Shown piece after piece: positions 25,829-37,342 of a stretch of DNA of 64,000 nucleotides. Within the stretch, counting starts at the first letter, position 1. Each line of letters begins with the position of its first letter. Source of the stretch: Segniliparus rugosus ATCC BAA-974. GTDB taxonomy: Bacteria; Actinomycetota; Actinomycetes; Mycobacteriales; Mycobacteriaceae. The stretch spans positions 372,001 to 436,000 of the forward strand of contig NZ_KI391953.1 of the NCBI RefSeq assembly GCF_000185725.2, in the 5' to 3' direction. The position numbers and the translations under genes were made by a program. The notes beneath the pieces were generated by a model. It was given only the letters and a program-made list of their open reading frames with translations. It made no database searches and had not been told where the DNA came from.

Positions 25829-27745
25829 GTGATCAACGAATGGCATGAAGCCTTGGACGAACGAGGTCGCATCCATCTCCCGCCAGACGCTCGGATGCAG
25901 AACTTCGTCAGCTGGACGCTCGACCGCGCGGGCGAGAACGTCGCGTACCGCTACGTCGACTACTCGCACAACAAGGACGGCGACTTCCAGGAGATCCTCT
26001 GGAAAGAGGTCGGAGTCAAGGTCAAGGCCATCGCGGCCCGGCTGCAGCAGGTCGGCGACATCGGCGACCGCGTCGCCATCCTCGCCCCGCAGGGCATCGA
26101 GTACGTGCTCGGCTTCTTCGCCACGAGCTACGCGGGCCAGATCTCGGTCCCGCTCTTCGACCCCGAGGAGCCGGGCCTCGGCCAGCGCCTGCACCTGATC
26201 ATGGGCGACTGTCACCCCAGGACGATCCTGACCACCACCGCCGCCGCCGGACGCGCCCGCGACCTGTTCCGGGACGTGCCTGCGGCGAAGCGCCCGCGCA
26301 TCATCGCCATCGACGCGGTGCCGGACTCCGTCTCCGAGATGTACACCCAGGTCGAGCCGGACGTGAACGACATCGCCTACCTGCAGTACACCTCGGGCTC
26401 GACCCGCACCCCCGCGGGCGTGGAGATCAGCTACCGCGCCGCGATGACCAACGTGCTCCAGATGATCGACGCGATCGAGCTGTCCACGAACACGCGGGCC
26501 ATCACCTGGCTGCCGATGTTCCACGACATGGGCCTGCTGCACATCATCATCCCGGCCCTGGTGGGCCAGCAGATCACCATCATGAGCCCGCGCGCCTTCG
26601 TGCAGCGCCCGCACCGGTGGATCAAGCTGCTCGCCGAGGACGGCACCGGCATGAAGACCTTCGCCGCCGCGCCGAACTTCGCCTTCGAGCACGCGGCCAC
26701 CCGAGGGCTGCCGAAGGAGGGTGAGCACCTCGACCTGTCCAACGTCATCGGCCTGATCAACGGCTCCGAGCCGGTGCAGGTCTCCTCCATGAAGAAGTTC
26801 TACGACGCGTTCTCGCCGTACGGGCTGCCCAAGGAGGCGATCAAGCCCTCCTACGGCATGGCCGAGGCGACGCTCTTCGTCTCGACCACGCCGTTCGACA
26901 ACGAGGCCAGGGTCATCTACGTGGACCGCGAGGCGCTGGGCGAAGGCCGCATCGTCAAGGTGCCCAAGACCAATCCCGGCGCGATCCCGCAGGTCTCCTG
27001 CGGCAAGGTGGCCCGGAGCGAGTGGGCCGTCATCGTGGACCCGGAGACGGGCGACGAGCGCGAGGACAACTACATCGGCGAGATCTGGCTGTCCGGCCCG
27101 AACATGGGCTCGGGCTACTGGAACCGCCCGGAGGAGTCCAAGGAGACCTTCAAGAACCAGCTCGGCAAGCGCCTGCCCGAGGGCAGCCGCGCCGAAGGCA
27201 CGGACGAGAACGACCTGTGGATGCGCACCGGCGACTACGGCGTGTACATCGACAACGAGCTGTACATCACCGGCCGGATCAAGGACATGATCATCGTGGA
27301 CGGGCGCAACCACTACCCGCAGGACATCGAGCACACCGCGTGGACCGCGAACCCCGCGCTGCGCACCGGCTACGTCGCCGCGTTCTCGGTCCCGGCGAAC
27401 GAGCTGCCCGAGGCGGTCTTCCAGGACGCCCGTTCCGGGATCGCCTTCGACAAGGACGACCGCTCCGAGCAGCTGGTCATCGTTGCCGAGCGCGCGGCGG
27501 GCCACCACAAGGACGAGCTGCAGCCGATCCTGGACTCGGTCCGCGCGGCCGTGGCGCTCCACCACGGCGTGACCGCTCGGGACATCCTCCTGGTGCCCGC
27601 GGGCTCGGTGCCCCGGACCTCCAGCGGGAAGATCGCCCACCGGGCCGCCCGCAAGGAGTACCTGGACGGCACCACCCGCCGGGGCTCCCGCCAGGTGAGC
27701 TTCCCGGACGCCGACGCGGCTCCCGCGCAGGGTTCTTCGTCCTGA
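25829..27745 (+). CDS. fadD32: Long-chain fatty-acyl-AMP ligase FadD32
   Basis: Activates the meromycolic acid as acyl-AMP and loads it on the N-terminal ACP of Pks13. The 638 residues are almost the length of the M. tuberculosis enzyme (637). The adenylation motifs are in place: YLQYTSGSTRTPAGVEIS, PSYGMAEATLFVSTTP, MRTGDYGVY, GRIKDMIIVDGRNHYPQDIE and the C-terminal PRTSSGK with Lys601. It begins at GTG 25829 with AAGGAGAG upstream. The order fadD32-pks13-accD4 is as in other mycolate producers. Confidence 0.97.
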   Translation: MINEWHEALDERGRIHLPPDARMQNFVSWTLDRAGENVAYRYVDYSHNKDGDFQEILWKEVGVKVKAIAARLQQVGDIGDRVAILAPQGIEYVLGFFATSYAGQISVPLFDPEEPGLGQRLHLIMGDCHPRTILTTTAAAGRARDLFRDVPAAKRPRIIAIDAVPDSVSEMYTQVEPDVNDIAYLQYTSGSTRTPAGVEISYRAAMTNVLQMIDAIELSTNTRAITWLPMFHDMGLLHIIIPALVGQQITIMSPRAFVQRPHRWIKLLAEDGTGMKTFAAAPNFAFEHAATRGLPKEGEHLDLSNVIGLINGSEPVQVSSMKKFYDAFSPYGLPKEAIKPSYGMAEATLFVSTTPFDNEARVIYVDREALGEGRIVKVPKTNPGAIPQVSCGKVARSEWAVIVDPETGDEREDNYIGEIWLSGPNMGSGYWNRPEESKETFKNQLGKRLPEGSRAEGTDENDLWMRTGDYGVYIDNELYITGRIKDMIIVDGRNHYPQDIEHTAWTANPALRTGYVAAFSVPANELPEAVFQDARSGIAFDKDDRSEQLVIVAERAAGHHKDELQPILDSVRAAVALHHGVTARDILLVPAGSVPRTSSGKIAHRAARKEYLDGTTRRGSRQVSFPDADAAPAQGSSS

Positions 27746-27765
27746 GCGCGACCTTTGCGCGTTTC

Positions 27766-27784
27766 TTAGAGTTTTATTAGAGTT
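27766..27784. promoter_or_regulatory. 11-bp-phased direct repeat between fadD32 and pks13
   Basis: TTAGAGTT at 27766-27773 and again at 27777-27784 gives a repeat period of 11 bp in an AT-rich patch right after the fadD32 stop. Tandem half-sites one helical turn apart are the usual layout of OmpR/PhoP-type response-regulator boxes. The link is inference. Confidence 0.4.
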
Positions 27785-27929
27785 AGTGGAGCGCGAGGAC
27801 AAAGACCTGTCTTGCTGAGCCGCCCGTCGGCGGCGCGGAGCGGGTCGATGAGGAGCGCGACCAGAGAAGAACGGCTTCCGGCAGTAACCTACTGACGGGC
27901 CGGCACGAGCAAGGCGAGGCGATGGCAGG

Positions 27930-30900
27930 ATGAGCGAGAACGAGAACGTCGAGATCGACCCAGCCCTGCTGGCGGCCTTGAACGAGCGGCCCGACCCGTC
28001 CAAGCACGTCCGGCCGGACATCAGCGAGGCCGACCTGCGGCTGTGGCTGCGCGAATGGGTCTCGAACGCGACGAAGCTCCCGCTCGACCAGGTCACCGAG
28101 GACCGGCCCATGGAGGAGTTCGGACTCTCCTCCCGCGACGCGGTGGCCCTCTCCGGCGACATCGAGGACAAGACCAACGTCAAGCTCACCGCGACGGTCG
28201 CGTTCATGCACCCGACCATCGCGACGCTCGCCGAGTACATCATCAACGGCCCGCCGGAAGGCGCGGACCTCGAGGACGACTCCGCCTCCTACGAGCGCGG
28301 CGGTCTCTCGGACTGGTTGGACGTGGCCGTCGTCGGCGTCGCGACCCGCTTCCCCGGCGGGGTGAACAGTCCGGGCGAGATGTGGGAGACCCTGATCGAG
28401 GGCCGCGACGCGACCAGCGAGCGCCCCGCCGACCGCTGGTCGGAGTTCACCTCCGAGCCGCGCATCGCCGAGATGCTCGACAAGATCCCGACCAGGGGCG
28501 GCTACCTGGACGACGTGAAGTCCTTCGACACGGAGTTCTTCTCCATCGCCCCGACCGAGGCGATCATGACCGACCCGCAGCAACGCCTCGCCCTCGAACT
28601 GGTCTGGGAGGCGCTGGAGCACGCCCGCATCCCGGCGAGCGAGCTGAAGGGCAAAGACGTCGGCGTCTACCTCGGCTCCTCCACGAACGACTACAGCTTC
28701 CTCGTGGTCGCCGACCCCTCGCAGGCGCACCCGTACGCCATCACCGGCACCGCGACCTCCATCATCGCGAACCGCGTCTCGTACTACTACGACTTCCACG
28801 GGCCGTCCGTCTCGCTGGACACCGCCTGCTCCTCCTCGCTGGTCGCGGTGCACCACGCGGTGAAGTCGCTGCGCGCGGGCGAGTCCTCCGTCGCGCTCGC
28901 GGGCGGCGTGAACATGCTGCTCACCCCTATCGTCCACGGCGGATTCGGCTCGCTGCCCGGCGCGCTGGCCCCGGACGGCAAGATCAAGGCGTTCTCCTCC
29001 GACGCGAACGGCTTCAACCGCTCCGAGGGCGGCGGCGTGCTCGTCCTCAAGCGCCTCGCCGACGCGAAGCGGGACGGGGACCAGATCCTCGCGGTCATCT
29101 CCGGCACCGCCGTGAACTCGGACGGGCGCTCCAACGGCCTGATCGCGCCGAACCCGATCGCCCAGGCCGGGGCGATCCGGGCCGCCTACCGGGACGCGGG
29201 CGTCCCGCCGAAGAACGTCGACTACGTCGAGGCGCACGGCACGGGCACGCTTCTGGGCGACCCGATCGAGGCCGAAGGCCTCAACGCCGCGATCTCGGGG
29301 CGCCGCGAAGCCGACCAGCCGTTGCTGATCGGCTCGGCGAAGACGAACTTCGGGCACCTTGAGTCCGCCGCCGGCGCGGTCGGCCTCATCAAGACGGTCC
29401 TGGCGTTGAAGAACGGCAAGATCCCGCCGCAGATCAACTTCGCCGGGCCCAACCCGTACATCCCCTTCGACCTCTACCACCAGAAGGTCGTCACCGAGCC
29501 CACCGAGTGGCCCCGCTACTCCGGGCACGCCGTCGCCGGCGTCTCCAGCTTCGGCTTCGGCGGCACGAACGCGCACATCGTGCTGCGCGAGGTGCTGCCG
29601 AAGGATCTGGGGATCGAGGAGGAAGCCCCCGCGCCGGAAGGCGAGCAGGCCGAGGGCCAGCAGGAGGGCTCCGCTGGCGAGCAGCCGAAGAAGCCCGAGG
29701 CCCCGCAGCGCGGCCCGCTCAAGCAGGTGCCGCTGGTCGTCTCCGCCTTCGTCCCCTCCCGGCGCAAGCGCGCCGCGCAGGACCTCGCCGACTGGCTCGA
29801 GGCGCAGGACCCCGAGTCGGTCGACCTCGAGGCGGTCGGGCGCTCGCTGTCCAAGCGCAACCACGGCCGCGCCCGCGCGGTGGTCCTCGCGTCCACCGTG
29901 CAGGAGGCGATCGACGGGTTCAAGGCCGTCGCGGCGGGCAAGACCACGCCGAACGTGTTCAGCGCCGACCAGCCCGCCGCGCTCGGCCCGGCCTGGGTGA
30001 TCTCGGGCTTCGGCGCGCAGCACCGCAAGATGGCCAAGCAGCTCTACCAGGAGAACCCCGTCTTCGCGAAGGCGCTGGACGAGGTCAGCGAGCTGATCGA
30101 GTTCGAGTACGGCGAGTCCGTGGTCGCGATGGTCCTCGACGACTCGGTGGACTACTCGGTCGGCACCTCGCAGATCGGCATCTTCGCGATCCAGGTCGCC
30201 CTCGCGGCCCTCTTGCGCCACCACGGCGCGGAGCCCGCCGCGATCATCGGCCACTCCATGGCCGAGTCCACCGCCGCCTACCTCACCGGCGGCCTCTCGC
30301 TCGAACACGCCGTGCGGGTCATCAGCGCCCGCGCCCGCCTGATGGGCGAGGGCGAGGGGATGCTGGAGCTGGCCGAAGAGCGCGGGCTGGACAAAGTCCG
30401 CCCGATGGCGCTGGTCGAGTACACCGCCGACGAGATCAAGGCGGCGGTCGCGGAGTTCCCCGAGGTCGAGATCTGCGTCTACGCGGCTCCGTCCCACACC
30501 GTGGTCGGCGGCCCGACCGAGCAGATCGAGGCGCTGGTCGCGAAGTCAGAGGCAGCGGGCAAGCTCGCCAGGATCCTGCCGACGCGCGGGTCGAGCCACT
30601 GCTCGCAGATGGACCCCCTCCTCGGCGAGCTCGCCGCGGAGCTGTCCGACATCGAGCCGCATCCGCTCAAAGTGGGCTTCTACTCCTCGGTGATCGCCGA
30701 CTCCTACTTCGCGCCGGGCTCGGGCCCGATCCACGGCACGGACTACTGGATCACGAACCTGCGCCACGCCGTGTGGTTCGCCCAGGCGGTGCGCAAGGCC
30801 GTGGACGCCGGGCACACCGTGTTCCTGGAGATCTCGCCCAACCCGGTGTCGCTGGTGCCGGTGGCCGCGACCGCGTTCGCCGCTGGCGTGCACGACGCGG

Positions 30901-33254
30901 TGCTGCTGCACACCCTCAAGCGCAAGGAGGACGAGAGCGCGAGCGTCGTCTCGGCCATGCTCCAGACCTGGGTGCACGGCGGCAGCTTGAACGTGTACTC
31001 GCTGTTCGGCCCCGGCGACTACGCCGACATCCCGCTCACCGCGTGGCAGCGCAAGGAGCTGTGGATCAACGCGAAGATCAGCTCTTCCGGCTCCTCCATC
31101 GTCCCCGGCGCGCACGTGCTGCTGCCGGACGGCCGCCACGCGTGGGAGGTCCGCGCGGACGTGGTCAAGGACGTGCAAGAGCTGGTGCACCTCGCTGCGA
31201 AGGCGGTCTATCCCGAGGCCAAGGTGCTCGGCCTGAACCAGATCGCGCAGATTCCGGCAGAGGACGGCGTCCTGCTCACCACGATCCTGCAGCCGCACTT
31301 CGGCGGAGCCTCCGTCCGCGTGCTGCGCCAGGGTAGCTTCGAGCTGCTGGTGGACGCCCTGGTGAGCGACGGGGCAGACGGCTCCGCGCCAGCCGGCGAG
31401 ATCAAGGTGCTCGAAGCCGCCCCCGCGCAGCAGGACGACAAATGGGACGCCGCCGCGGCTGGCGACGCCTGGGCGGTCGCGGACTCGATTTCCGCCATCG
31501 GCCCGCTGGCGGGCGACAAATGGGATCCGGACGGCCCGGAGACCCTCGAAGCGCGCCTGCGCCGCATCGTCGCGGAGTCCATGGGCTTCGAGATCGAAGA
31601 CCTGCCGCTGGAGATCCCGCTGATCGAGCTGGGCATGGACTCGCTCAACGCGCTGCGGATCAAAAACCGGGTGCAGTTCGAGTTCGACATCCCCGAGCTG
31701 CAGCTGCAGGCGGTGCGCAACGCGAGCATGGTGGACGTGGAGACCTACGTCCGCTACGCAGTGGAGAACCGCGAGGTGGTCGACGAGATCGCCGTGCAGC
31801 AGCGGCTCGGCAACCTCTCCGCCGAGGACATCGACCTCTCGGGCGACCCCATCGCGCAGATCAAGGCGCGCATGGCGGAGGAGGGCCAGGAGGACTTCGT
31901 CGTCACCCGCGACACGGTGCGCCAGTACGTCGCGCAGCTGAAGGTCCAAAAGGGCGAGCCGGTCCCAGAAGGACTCCTCGACGGCACGCAGGCAGAGCCG
32001 GTGGCTGAGGCAGTCGCGCCCGCCGAGCCGGAGCAGCAGGCCGAGCAGGCTCCGGTCGCCGAGCCCGCCGCACAGCCCGAGACGGCTCCCGCCGCGTCGG
32101 CCGCCGACGCGGCCCCCGCGCAGGCCGTGGACATCAGCGACCAGAGGGCGCTGACCGAAGCGGCCGGAGCCGACGTGCCGCCGCGCGACGCGGCGGAGCG
32201 GCTCACCTTCGCCGCCTGGATCGCGATCACCGGCAAATCCCCTGGCGGCGTGTTCAACACCCTGCCCGTGCCGGACGAGGAGACCGCCGAGAAACTGGCC
32301 GCGCGCCTCTCGGACCGCGCGGGCGGCGAGATCACGGTGGACGACATCTTCGACTGCGAGAACATCGAGCAGCTCTCGAACATCGTCCGGGTGCCGCTCG
32401 AAGGCGGCAACGTCGGCCCGGTCCGCATCCTGCGGGCCCGGTCGGACGAGGCGAACGGCATCCCGCTCTTCCTCTTCCACCCCGCTGGCGGGTCGACCGT
32501 CGTCTACGAGCCGCTGGCCAAGCGGCTGCCCGCGACCACGCCGGTCATCGGGTTGGAGCGCTACGAGGCCAAGACCCTTGAAGAGCGCGCCGCGTACTAC
32601 GTGCCGCTGCTCAAGGAGATCCAGGGCGACGGGCCGTACGTGCTCGGCGGCTGGTCCTTCGGCGGGTTCCTCGCCTTCGCGGTGGCCCTCGCCCTGAAAG
32701 AGCAGGGAGCCGACGTGCGGCTGATCGCGCTGATCGACTCGGTGCTGCCCTCGGAGCTGCCGCCGGACACCATCGAGGAGCGCCGCGCCGCCATCGACCG
32801 GTTCTACTCGTTCGCCAAGCGCAACTACGGCGTGCAGGCGGACATCGAGCCGCCGTACGAGAAGCTGCTCAACTCCAGCGAAGAGGACCAGGTCAAGCTC
32901 GTGCTCGACATGATGAAGCTCGCGGGCGTGCAGATCCCCGGCGGCATGATCGAGCATCAGCGCAGCTCCTACTTGGACAACCAGGCGATGGTCCGCAGCC
33001 GCATGGTCGACTACGACGGCCAGGTGGTCCTGTACCGATCTGAGCGGATGCACGACGGAGCCATCGAGCTCGAACCGCGCTACGCGCACGTCGACCCGCA
33101 CGGCGGCTGGGGCCCGTATGTGCGCAACCTCGACATCGTGCAGTGCACCGGCGACCATATCGGTATGGTGGACGAGCCTGTGGTGAGCGTCGTCGGCGCT
33201 GATCTGACCCGCCGCCTCGCCGCGATCGAAGCCGCGGCGTTGGCCCAGAAATAA
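27930..33254 (+). CDS. pks13: Polyketide synthase Pks13 (mycolate condensase)
   Basis: Joins the meromycolyl chain and the carboxylated alpha-branch by Claisen condensation and releases the product. It has 1774 residues, slightly longer than the M. tuberculosis protein (1733). Domain order: N-terminal ACP (Ser68 in GLSSRDAV), ketosynthase (about 130-560, Cys300 in DTACSSS, later EAHGTGT and [10 protein letters not shown]), acyltransferase (Ser776 in GHSMAES), second ACP (Ser1238 in GMDSLN), an Ala/Pro/Glu-rich linker near 1350-1410, and a thioesterase (Ser1576 in GGWSFGG, late His in GDHIGM). No active site is missing. Starts at ATG 27930. Confidence 0.97.
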   Translation: MSENENVEIDPALLAALNERPDPSKHVRPDISEADLRLWLREWVSNATKLPLDQVTEDRPMEEFGLSSRDAVALSGDIEDKTNVKLTATVAFMHPTIATLAEYIINGPPEGADLEDDSASYERGGLSDWLDVAVVGVATRFPGGVNSPGEMWETLIEGRDATSERPADRWSEFTSEPRIAEMLDKIPTRGGYLDDVKSFDTEFFSIAPTEAIMTDPQQRLALELVWEALEHARIPASELKGKDVGVYLGSSTNDYSFLVVADPSQAHPYAITGTATSIIANRVSYYYDFHGPSVSLDTACSSSLVAVHHAVKSLRAGESSVALAGGVNMLLTPIVHGGFGSLPGALAPDGKIKAFSSDANGFNRSEGGGVLVLKRLADAKRDGDQILAVISGTAVNSDGRSNGLIAPNPIAQAGAIRAAYRDAGVPPKNVDYVEAHGTGTLLGDPIEAEGLNAAISGRREADQPLLIGSAKTNFGHLESAAGAVGLIKTVLALKNGKIPPQINFAGPNPYIPFDLYHQKVVTEPTEWPRYSGHAVAGVSSFGFGGTNAHIVLREVLPKDLGIEEEAPAPEGEQAEGQQEGSAGEQPKKPEAPQRGPLKQVPLVVSAFVPSRRKRAAQDLADWLEAQDPESVDLEAVGRSLSKRNHGRARAVVLASTVQEAIDGFKAVAAGKTTPNVFSADQPAALGPAWVISGFGAQHRKMAKQLYQENPVFAKALDEVSELIEFEYGESVVAMVLDDSVDYSVGTSQIGIFAIQVALAALLRHHGAEPAAIIGHSMAESTAAYLTGGLSLEHAVRVISARARLMGEGEGMLELAEERGLDKVRPMALVEYTADEIKAAVAEFPEVEICVYAAPSHTVVGGPTEQIEALVAKSEAAGKLARILPTRGSSHCSQMDPLLGELAAELSDIEPHPLKVGFYSSVIADSYFAPGSGPIHGTDYWITNLRHAVWFAQAVRKAVDAGHTVFLEISPNPVSLVPVAATAFAAGVHDAVLLHTLKRKEDESASVVSAMLQTWVHGGSLNVYSLFGPGDYADIPLTAWQRKELWINAKISSSGSSIVPGAHVLLPDGRHAWEVRADVVKDVQELVHLAAKAVYPEAKVLGLNQIAQIPAEDGVLLTTILQPHFGGASVRVLRQGSFELLVDALVSDGADGSAPAGEIKVLEAAPAQQDDKWDAAAAGDAWAVADSISAIGPLAGDKWDPDGPETLEARLRRIVAESMGFEIEDLPLEIPLIELGMDSLNALRIKNRVQFEFDIPELQLQAVRNASMVDVETYVRYAVENREVVDEIAVQQRLGNLSAEDIDLSGDPIAQIKARMAEEGQEDFVVTRDTVRQYVAQLKVQKGEPVPEGLLDGTQAEPVAEAVAPAEPEQQAEQAPVAEPAAQPETAPAASAADAAPAQAVDISDQRALTEAAGADVPPRDAAERLTFAAWIAITGKSPGGVFNTLPVPDEETAEKLAARLSDRAGGEITVDDIFDCENIEQLSNIVRVPLEGGNVGPVRILRARSDEANGIPLFLFHPAGGSTVVYEPLAKRLPATTPVIGLERYEAKTLEERAAYYVPLLKEIQGDGPYVLGGWSFGGFLAFAVALALKEQGADVRLIALIDSVLPSELPPDTIEERRAAIDRFYSFAKRNYGVQADIEPPYEKLLNSSEEDQVKLVLDMMKLAGVQIPGGMIEHQRSSYLDNQAMVRSRMVDYDGQVVLYRSERMHDGAIELEPRYAHVDPHGGWGPYVRNLDIVQCTGDHIGMVDEPVVSVVGADLTRRLAAIEAAALAQK

Positions 33255-33301
33255 CAGGCTCGCCAGCAAGCGAGACTGACCAGGAGATAGGAACGAGTTC
33301 T

Positions 33302-34888
33302 GTGAGCGCACCTGCTGCGGAGATTTCTGAGGGCAAGCTGACCACTACCGCTGAGAAGATCGCTGACCTGCGGCGGCGGCTGGAGAACGCCAAAGAACCG
33401 GGCTCTCCTCGCGCCATCGCGAAGCGCGAGGCGAAGGGGCTGCCCAGCCCCCGCCAGCGCATTGACGCGCTCTTAGACTCCGGCACGTTCGTCGAGTTCG
33501 GCGCGCTCTGCAAGGACCCCAACGACCCTGCGAGCCCGTACGGCGACGGCGTGGTGACCGGATACGGCCTGATCGACTCCCGCCCGGTGGCCGTCTACGC
33601 CCATGACATGACCGTCCAGGGCGGCAGTGTCGGCGAGATGTTCGGGCGCAAGGTGCTCGCGACCATGGTGTGGGCCTCGAAGATGGGCTGCCCGCTCATC
33701 GGCATCAACGACTCCGGCGGCGCGCGAGTGCAGGACGCGGTGACCTCCCTGTCCTGGTACGCGAAAATGTCGGGCTACGCCGAACAGCTTGCGGGCCTGG
33801 TCTGCCACATTTCGCTCATCTTCGGCAAATGCGCGGGCGGCGCGGTGTACGGGCCGATCAACACGGACCTCGTGATCGCCGTGCGCGACCAGAGCTACAT
33901 GTTCGTCACCGGGCCCGAGGTCCTCAAGGCGGCGACCGGCGAAGAGACCACGATGGAGGAGCTGGGCAGCGCCGAGAACCAGGGCCGCTACGGCAACATC
34001 CACCACGTCGCGGACAGCGAGGCCGACGCGTTCGCCTACACCCGCAACCTCCTCTCCTTCCTGCCGTCGAGCACGTACGAGGACTCGCTGACCATCAACC
34101 CCGGCCTTGAGCCGGAGATCACCGACACGGACAGGGAGCTCGACAGCATCATCCCGGACGACGCGAACGCGCCGTACGACATGCACGAGGTCATCTTGCG
34201 GATCTTCGACGACGGCGAGTTCTTGGAGATGTACGAGATGGAGGCCCCGAACATCATCACTGGCTTGACCAGGGTGGACGGGCGTCCGGTCGGCGTGGTC
34301 GCCAACCAGCCGAACTTCATGTCCGGCGTGTTGGACATCCGCTCGAGCGAACGGGCGACGCGGTTCATCCGTTTCTGCCACGTCTGGCGGCTCCCGCTCA
34401 TCTTCCTTGTGGACACCCCCGGCCTCTTGCCCGGCGTGGACGAGGAGAAGAACGGCACCATCCGCCGCTCGGGCCGCATGTTCACCGCGTACGTCGAGGC
34501 CTCCGTCCCCAAGGTCACCATCGTGATCCGCAAGGCGATCGGCGGCGCGTACGCGGTCATGGGCTGCAAGCAGCTCGGCGCGGACCTCAACTTCGCCTGG
34601 CCCACCGCGAAGATCGCGGTGATGGGCGCGGAGCCCGCCATCGACCTGATCCGCCACGCGGAGATCGAGGCGGCGGGCGAGGGCGGCCCGGCGTTGCGGA
34701 AGAACTACATCGACTTCTACAACGACTACATCGCCACCCCGTGGATCGCCGCCGAGCGCGGGTACATCGACGCCGTGATCGAGCCGCATTCGACGCGGCT
34801 GCTGCTGCGCGGCGCGTTGCGACAGTTGCGCGACAAGGAGCAGCTGCACATCCCGAGGCCGTACGGGGCGTTCCCCATCCCGATTTAG
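33302..34888 (+). CDS. accD4: Acyl-CoA carboxylase carboxyltransferase subunit AccD4
   Basis: The beta subunit that, with AccA3/AccD5/AccE5-type partners, carboxylates the long acyl-CoA used as the alpha-branch by Pks13. There are 528 residues of the biotin-dependent carboxyltransferase fold. N-terminal half: [41 protein letters not shown]-terminal half: [41 protein letters not shown] 33302 lies 48 bases after the pks13 stop with AGGAA about 8 bases upstream. The partner subunits are not in this window. Confidence 0.95.
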   Translation: MSAPAAEISEGKLTTTAEKIADLRRRLENAKEPGSPRAIAKREAKGLPSPRQRIDALLDSGTFVEFGALCKDPNDPASPYGDGVVTGYGLIDSRPVAVYAHDMTVQGGSVGEMFGRKVLATMVWASKMGCPLIGINDSGGARVQDAVTSLSWYAKMSGYAEQLAGLVCHISLIFGKCAGGAVYGPINTDLVIAVRDQSYMFVTGPEVLKAATGEETTMEELGSAENQGRYGNIHHVADSEADAFAYTRNLLSFLPSSTYEDSLTINPGLEPEITDTDRELDSIIPDDANAPYDMHEVILRIFDDGEFLEMYEMEAPNIITGLTRVDGRPVGVVANQPNFMSGVLDIRSSERATRFIRFCHVWRLPLIFLVDTPGLLPGVDEEKNGTIRRSGRMFTAYVEASVPKVTIVIRKAIGGAYAVMGCKQLGADLNFAWPTAKIAVMGAEPAIDLIRHAEIEAAGEGGPALRKNYIDFYNDYIATPWIAAERGYIDAVIEPHSTRLLLRGALRQLRDKEQLHIPRPYGAFPIPI

Positions 34889-34954
34889 CCTTCGGGGCCT
34901 GCGCGGGGTTGCTGGGTTTGTGCTTTCGGTGCTTCTGGGCGGCTTCCGTTCCTT

Positions 34955-36700
34955 CTATTTCGGCCACACCGCGCCGACCGGGCCCGCGCCGACGCAGAGC
35001 CACAGGCCGGGGGAGAGGGGGCGCAGCAGCAGGCGCGCGCCGCCACCGTCCAGCCGGACGAAGACCGTGTGCAGGCCTGCGGCGACAGGGACGCGCTGGG
35101 CGCGTCCGCTGGGCAGTTGGACCGCGACGGTTCCGCCGGTCGAGGCGTAGTAGTTCAATTGGGCGGTCCATTCCCAGTCGAGGAGCGGTCCGCTGAGCGG
35201 GAGTTCGGCGGCTTCGCCGGGTTCGACCCGGTAACCGCAGCCGGGGACGGGGCCTTGGGGGATCGCGCGGACGTAGACGAGCTGGCCGGGGAGGAAATGG
35301 CCTCGGTCGTCGACGAACCGGAGGACCGGGGTGGACGAGGCGAAGGGCGGGCGCTCGCGCACGGGGGCGAACACGTGGCTCATGAGGTTGTCGGGGTAGC
35401 TGTTCCAGCTGAGCACGTTGTACGGGACCGCTTGGTCGAGCAGCGGCGTGCTCTGGTCCGAGGCGAGTTCGCGGCGCACGGTGTCGAGGTAGTCGTCGGT
35501 GGGGTTGTCCGACCATGCCTGCGCGAAGGAGGCGGTGGAGACGAGGCTGGCGCAGCAGACGACGGCCGAGGCGGGCAGCGCCAACCGCTTGCGCCGCCAG
35601 CGCCGCGCGGAGCGGGCGATCAGGGCGAGCGCCGCGACGAGCGCCACCGCGCAGTCGGCGATGTAGCGAAGGGACAAGCCCAATCTGCCGTCGGGGGCGA
35701 GGTTGATCCGCCACAGCAGCATCATGGTCTCGCACGCGGCGGCGTACCCGAGGAACATGAGCCAGATCCGCCCGGCGTGCGCCACGCGGCGCAGGCTGGC
35801 CCCGACGAGCAGCAGCGCGCACATCGCCGCCGCGGCGGCGAAGAGGTCGGGCGGGTGCGCCAGCGCGGCGATCGGCTGGGGGCGCGTCCACAGCAAGGGG
35901 CCGCCGAACGCCGAGGGCACGAGGCCTTGCGCGTTCGTGCGCCAGAGCGCGTCGAGGACGATTCCGGGCTGCGGCAGCCCGGCCTTGGGCAGCGGGGCCG
36001 AGAGGTACAGCGCCGCCCATGCCGCGATGACGAGCGCGTACCCGAGCCAGAGCGCCCGACTGCGGCGCAGCGTCGTCCGCAACGGACTGCGATGACCGGT
36101 CACGCGCAGGGAGAGGGCCGCGACGGCGGTGGCGAAGAAGGGGATCAGGAGCGCTTTCTCGAAGAAGGAGAGCGCGGCGGCGAACGCGAGCAGCGCTCCT
36201 GCCGCGTGGCGGAGCCGCTGTTTCGGGCGCACGCGGACGAGCAGGATCATCTCGCCCGCCGCCCATGCGAGCCCGGCGTGCAGGGGCAACGCGTTGAGCG
36301 CGGCGGACCACCACGCGAACGAGGGCAGGGTGAGCGGCGTGAACAGATACCAGGCGAAGAGGACGAGCACGAGAGGCCGCCAGCCGAGGATCAGCCGCAA
36401 GAGCCGCAGCACCGCGAGCGAGGCGAGGGCTTGGAGCGCGAGCAGTTCGAGGAACGCGGGGAGCCAGCGCAGCGGGGCGAGTTTCGTCGTCGCCCCCGCG
36501 AGCAGGAACGCGGCGGGCATGAAATGTCCGTCGTGGTGCCGCAGGAGCGAATCTCCCGACCAGGGCGAGGACGCGCCCGCGCGACCGGCGAGCACGAGGT
36601 CGTCCCAATAGAAGCCGCCCCGCCAGGCGACCGCGCCGCGCGCGGCGAGCTGGGCGACAAGGAGCGCGACGGCGAGCGCGAGCAGCTTCCGGTTCTTCAT
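34955..36700 (-). CDS. Multi-pass membrane protein, GT-C-like
   Basis: I do not recognise a named family with certainty. The 581-residue protein has about ten hydrophobic helices. An early FYWDDLVLAGR segment lies in the first external loop, followed by HHDGHFMPAAFLLAGATTK. An acidic pair after TM1 is the hallmark of GT-C glycosyltransferases that use polyprenyl-phosphate sugars. The C-terminal 170 residues are hydrophilic and probably periplasmic. It lies beside accD4 on the opposite strand and might decorate envelope glycans. An ATG at 36715 would add five residues. Confidence 0.55.
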   Translation of the reverse strand: MKNRKLLALAVALLVAQLAARGAVAWRGGFYWDDLVLAGRAGASSPWSGDSLLRHHDGHFMPAAFLLAGATTKLAPLRWLPAFLELLALQALASLAVLRLLRLILGWRPLVLVLFAWYLFTPLTLPSFAWWSAALNALPLHAGLAWAAGEMILLVRVRPKQRLRHAAGALLAFAAALSFFEKALLIPFFATAVAALSLRVTGHRSPLRTTLRRSRALWLGYALVIAAWAALYLSAPLPKAGLPQPGIVLDALWRTNAQGLVPSAFGGPLLWTRPQPIAALAHPPDLFAAAAAMCALLLVGASLRRVAHAGRIWLMFLGYAAACETMMLLWRINLAPDGRLGLSLRYIADCAVALVAALALIARSARRWRRKRLALPASAVVCCASLVSTASFAQAWSDNPTDDYLDTVRRELASDQSTPLLDQAVPYNVLSWNSYPDNLMSHVFAPVRERPPFASSTPVLRFVDDRGHFLPGQLVYVRAIPQGPVPGCGYRVEPGEAAELPLSGPLLDWEWTAQLNYYASTGGTVAVQLPSGRAQRVPVAAGLHTVFVRLDGGGARLLLRPLSPGLWLCVGAGPVGAVWPK

Positions 36701-36846
36701 CGCGCCCCTTGCCATCGTGCGTTCAACAATACGAGGCCTGCCCGTCCGCGAGAAGCCGGAGCATAGTCATGAAAGTGTTACATCCCACAGAACTGATGTG
36801 GAGTACGGTAGGTCATATCGATATAGGCCCGACCTCAGGAGAGCTC

Positions 36847-37314
36847 ATGGAGTACGAAAAAGCCCAGTTACGTTTCAGCGAGCTCCGCGAGGAACCCGAC
36901 GACGTTTCGGCCGAGGAGCTCGACGAGATTTGGGCGGCGTTGCCGACGGTGCGGGTCGAGGAGATCATCGGGCAGTGGCGAGGCGACGTGTTCAACACCG
37001 GCCATACGCTCAACGACCAGCTGCGGCTCATCAAATGGCATGGGAAGACTTTCGTGTCCCCGAAGGAGGCGAAGCCGTTGGTCTGCCGCGACAAGAGCGG
37101 GCAGCTGTACTCCAACACCGCGCTGGGCAAGGGCGAGGCGAGTCTGTGGATGGTGGAATTCCGGGGCGAGACGACCGCGACCATGGTGTACGACGGGCAG
37201 CCGATCTTCGACCACTTCAAGAAGGTGGACGAGAACACCCTGTTCGGCATTATGAACGGCAAGCACATCCACGACGAGGGCCCGTTCGTCTATTTCGCCC
37301 TCGACCGCGAGTAG
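36847..37314 (+). CDS. GXWXG/DUF4334 domain protein
   Basis: A 155-residue soluble protein. The N-terminal GXWXG domain contains IIGQWRGD. The C-terminal DUF4334 domain has ATMVYDGQPIFDHFKKVDEN and ends in FALDRE. The pairing is common in actinobacteria and fungi, and the fold suggests a small-ligand-binding barrel, but no activity is established. ATG 36847 has AGGAGAG at the right distance. It is divergent from the membrane protein and convergent with the carboxypeptidase gene. Confidence 0.85.
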   Translation: MEYEKAQLRFSELREEPDDVSAEELDEIWAALPTVRVEEIIGQWRGDVFNTGHTLNDQLRLIKWHGKTFVSPKEAKPLVCRDKSGQLYSNTALGKGEASLWMVEFRGETTATMVYDGQPIFDHFKKVDENTLFGIMNGKHIHDEGPFVYFALDRE

Positions 37315-37342
37315 CCGTCCTGATCAGGGCTCCGGGCCGCGC

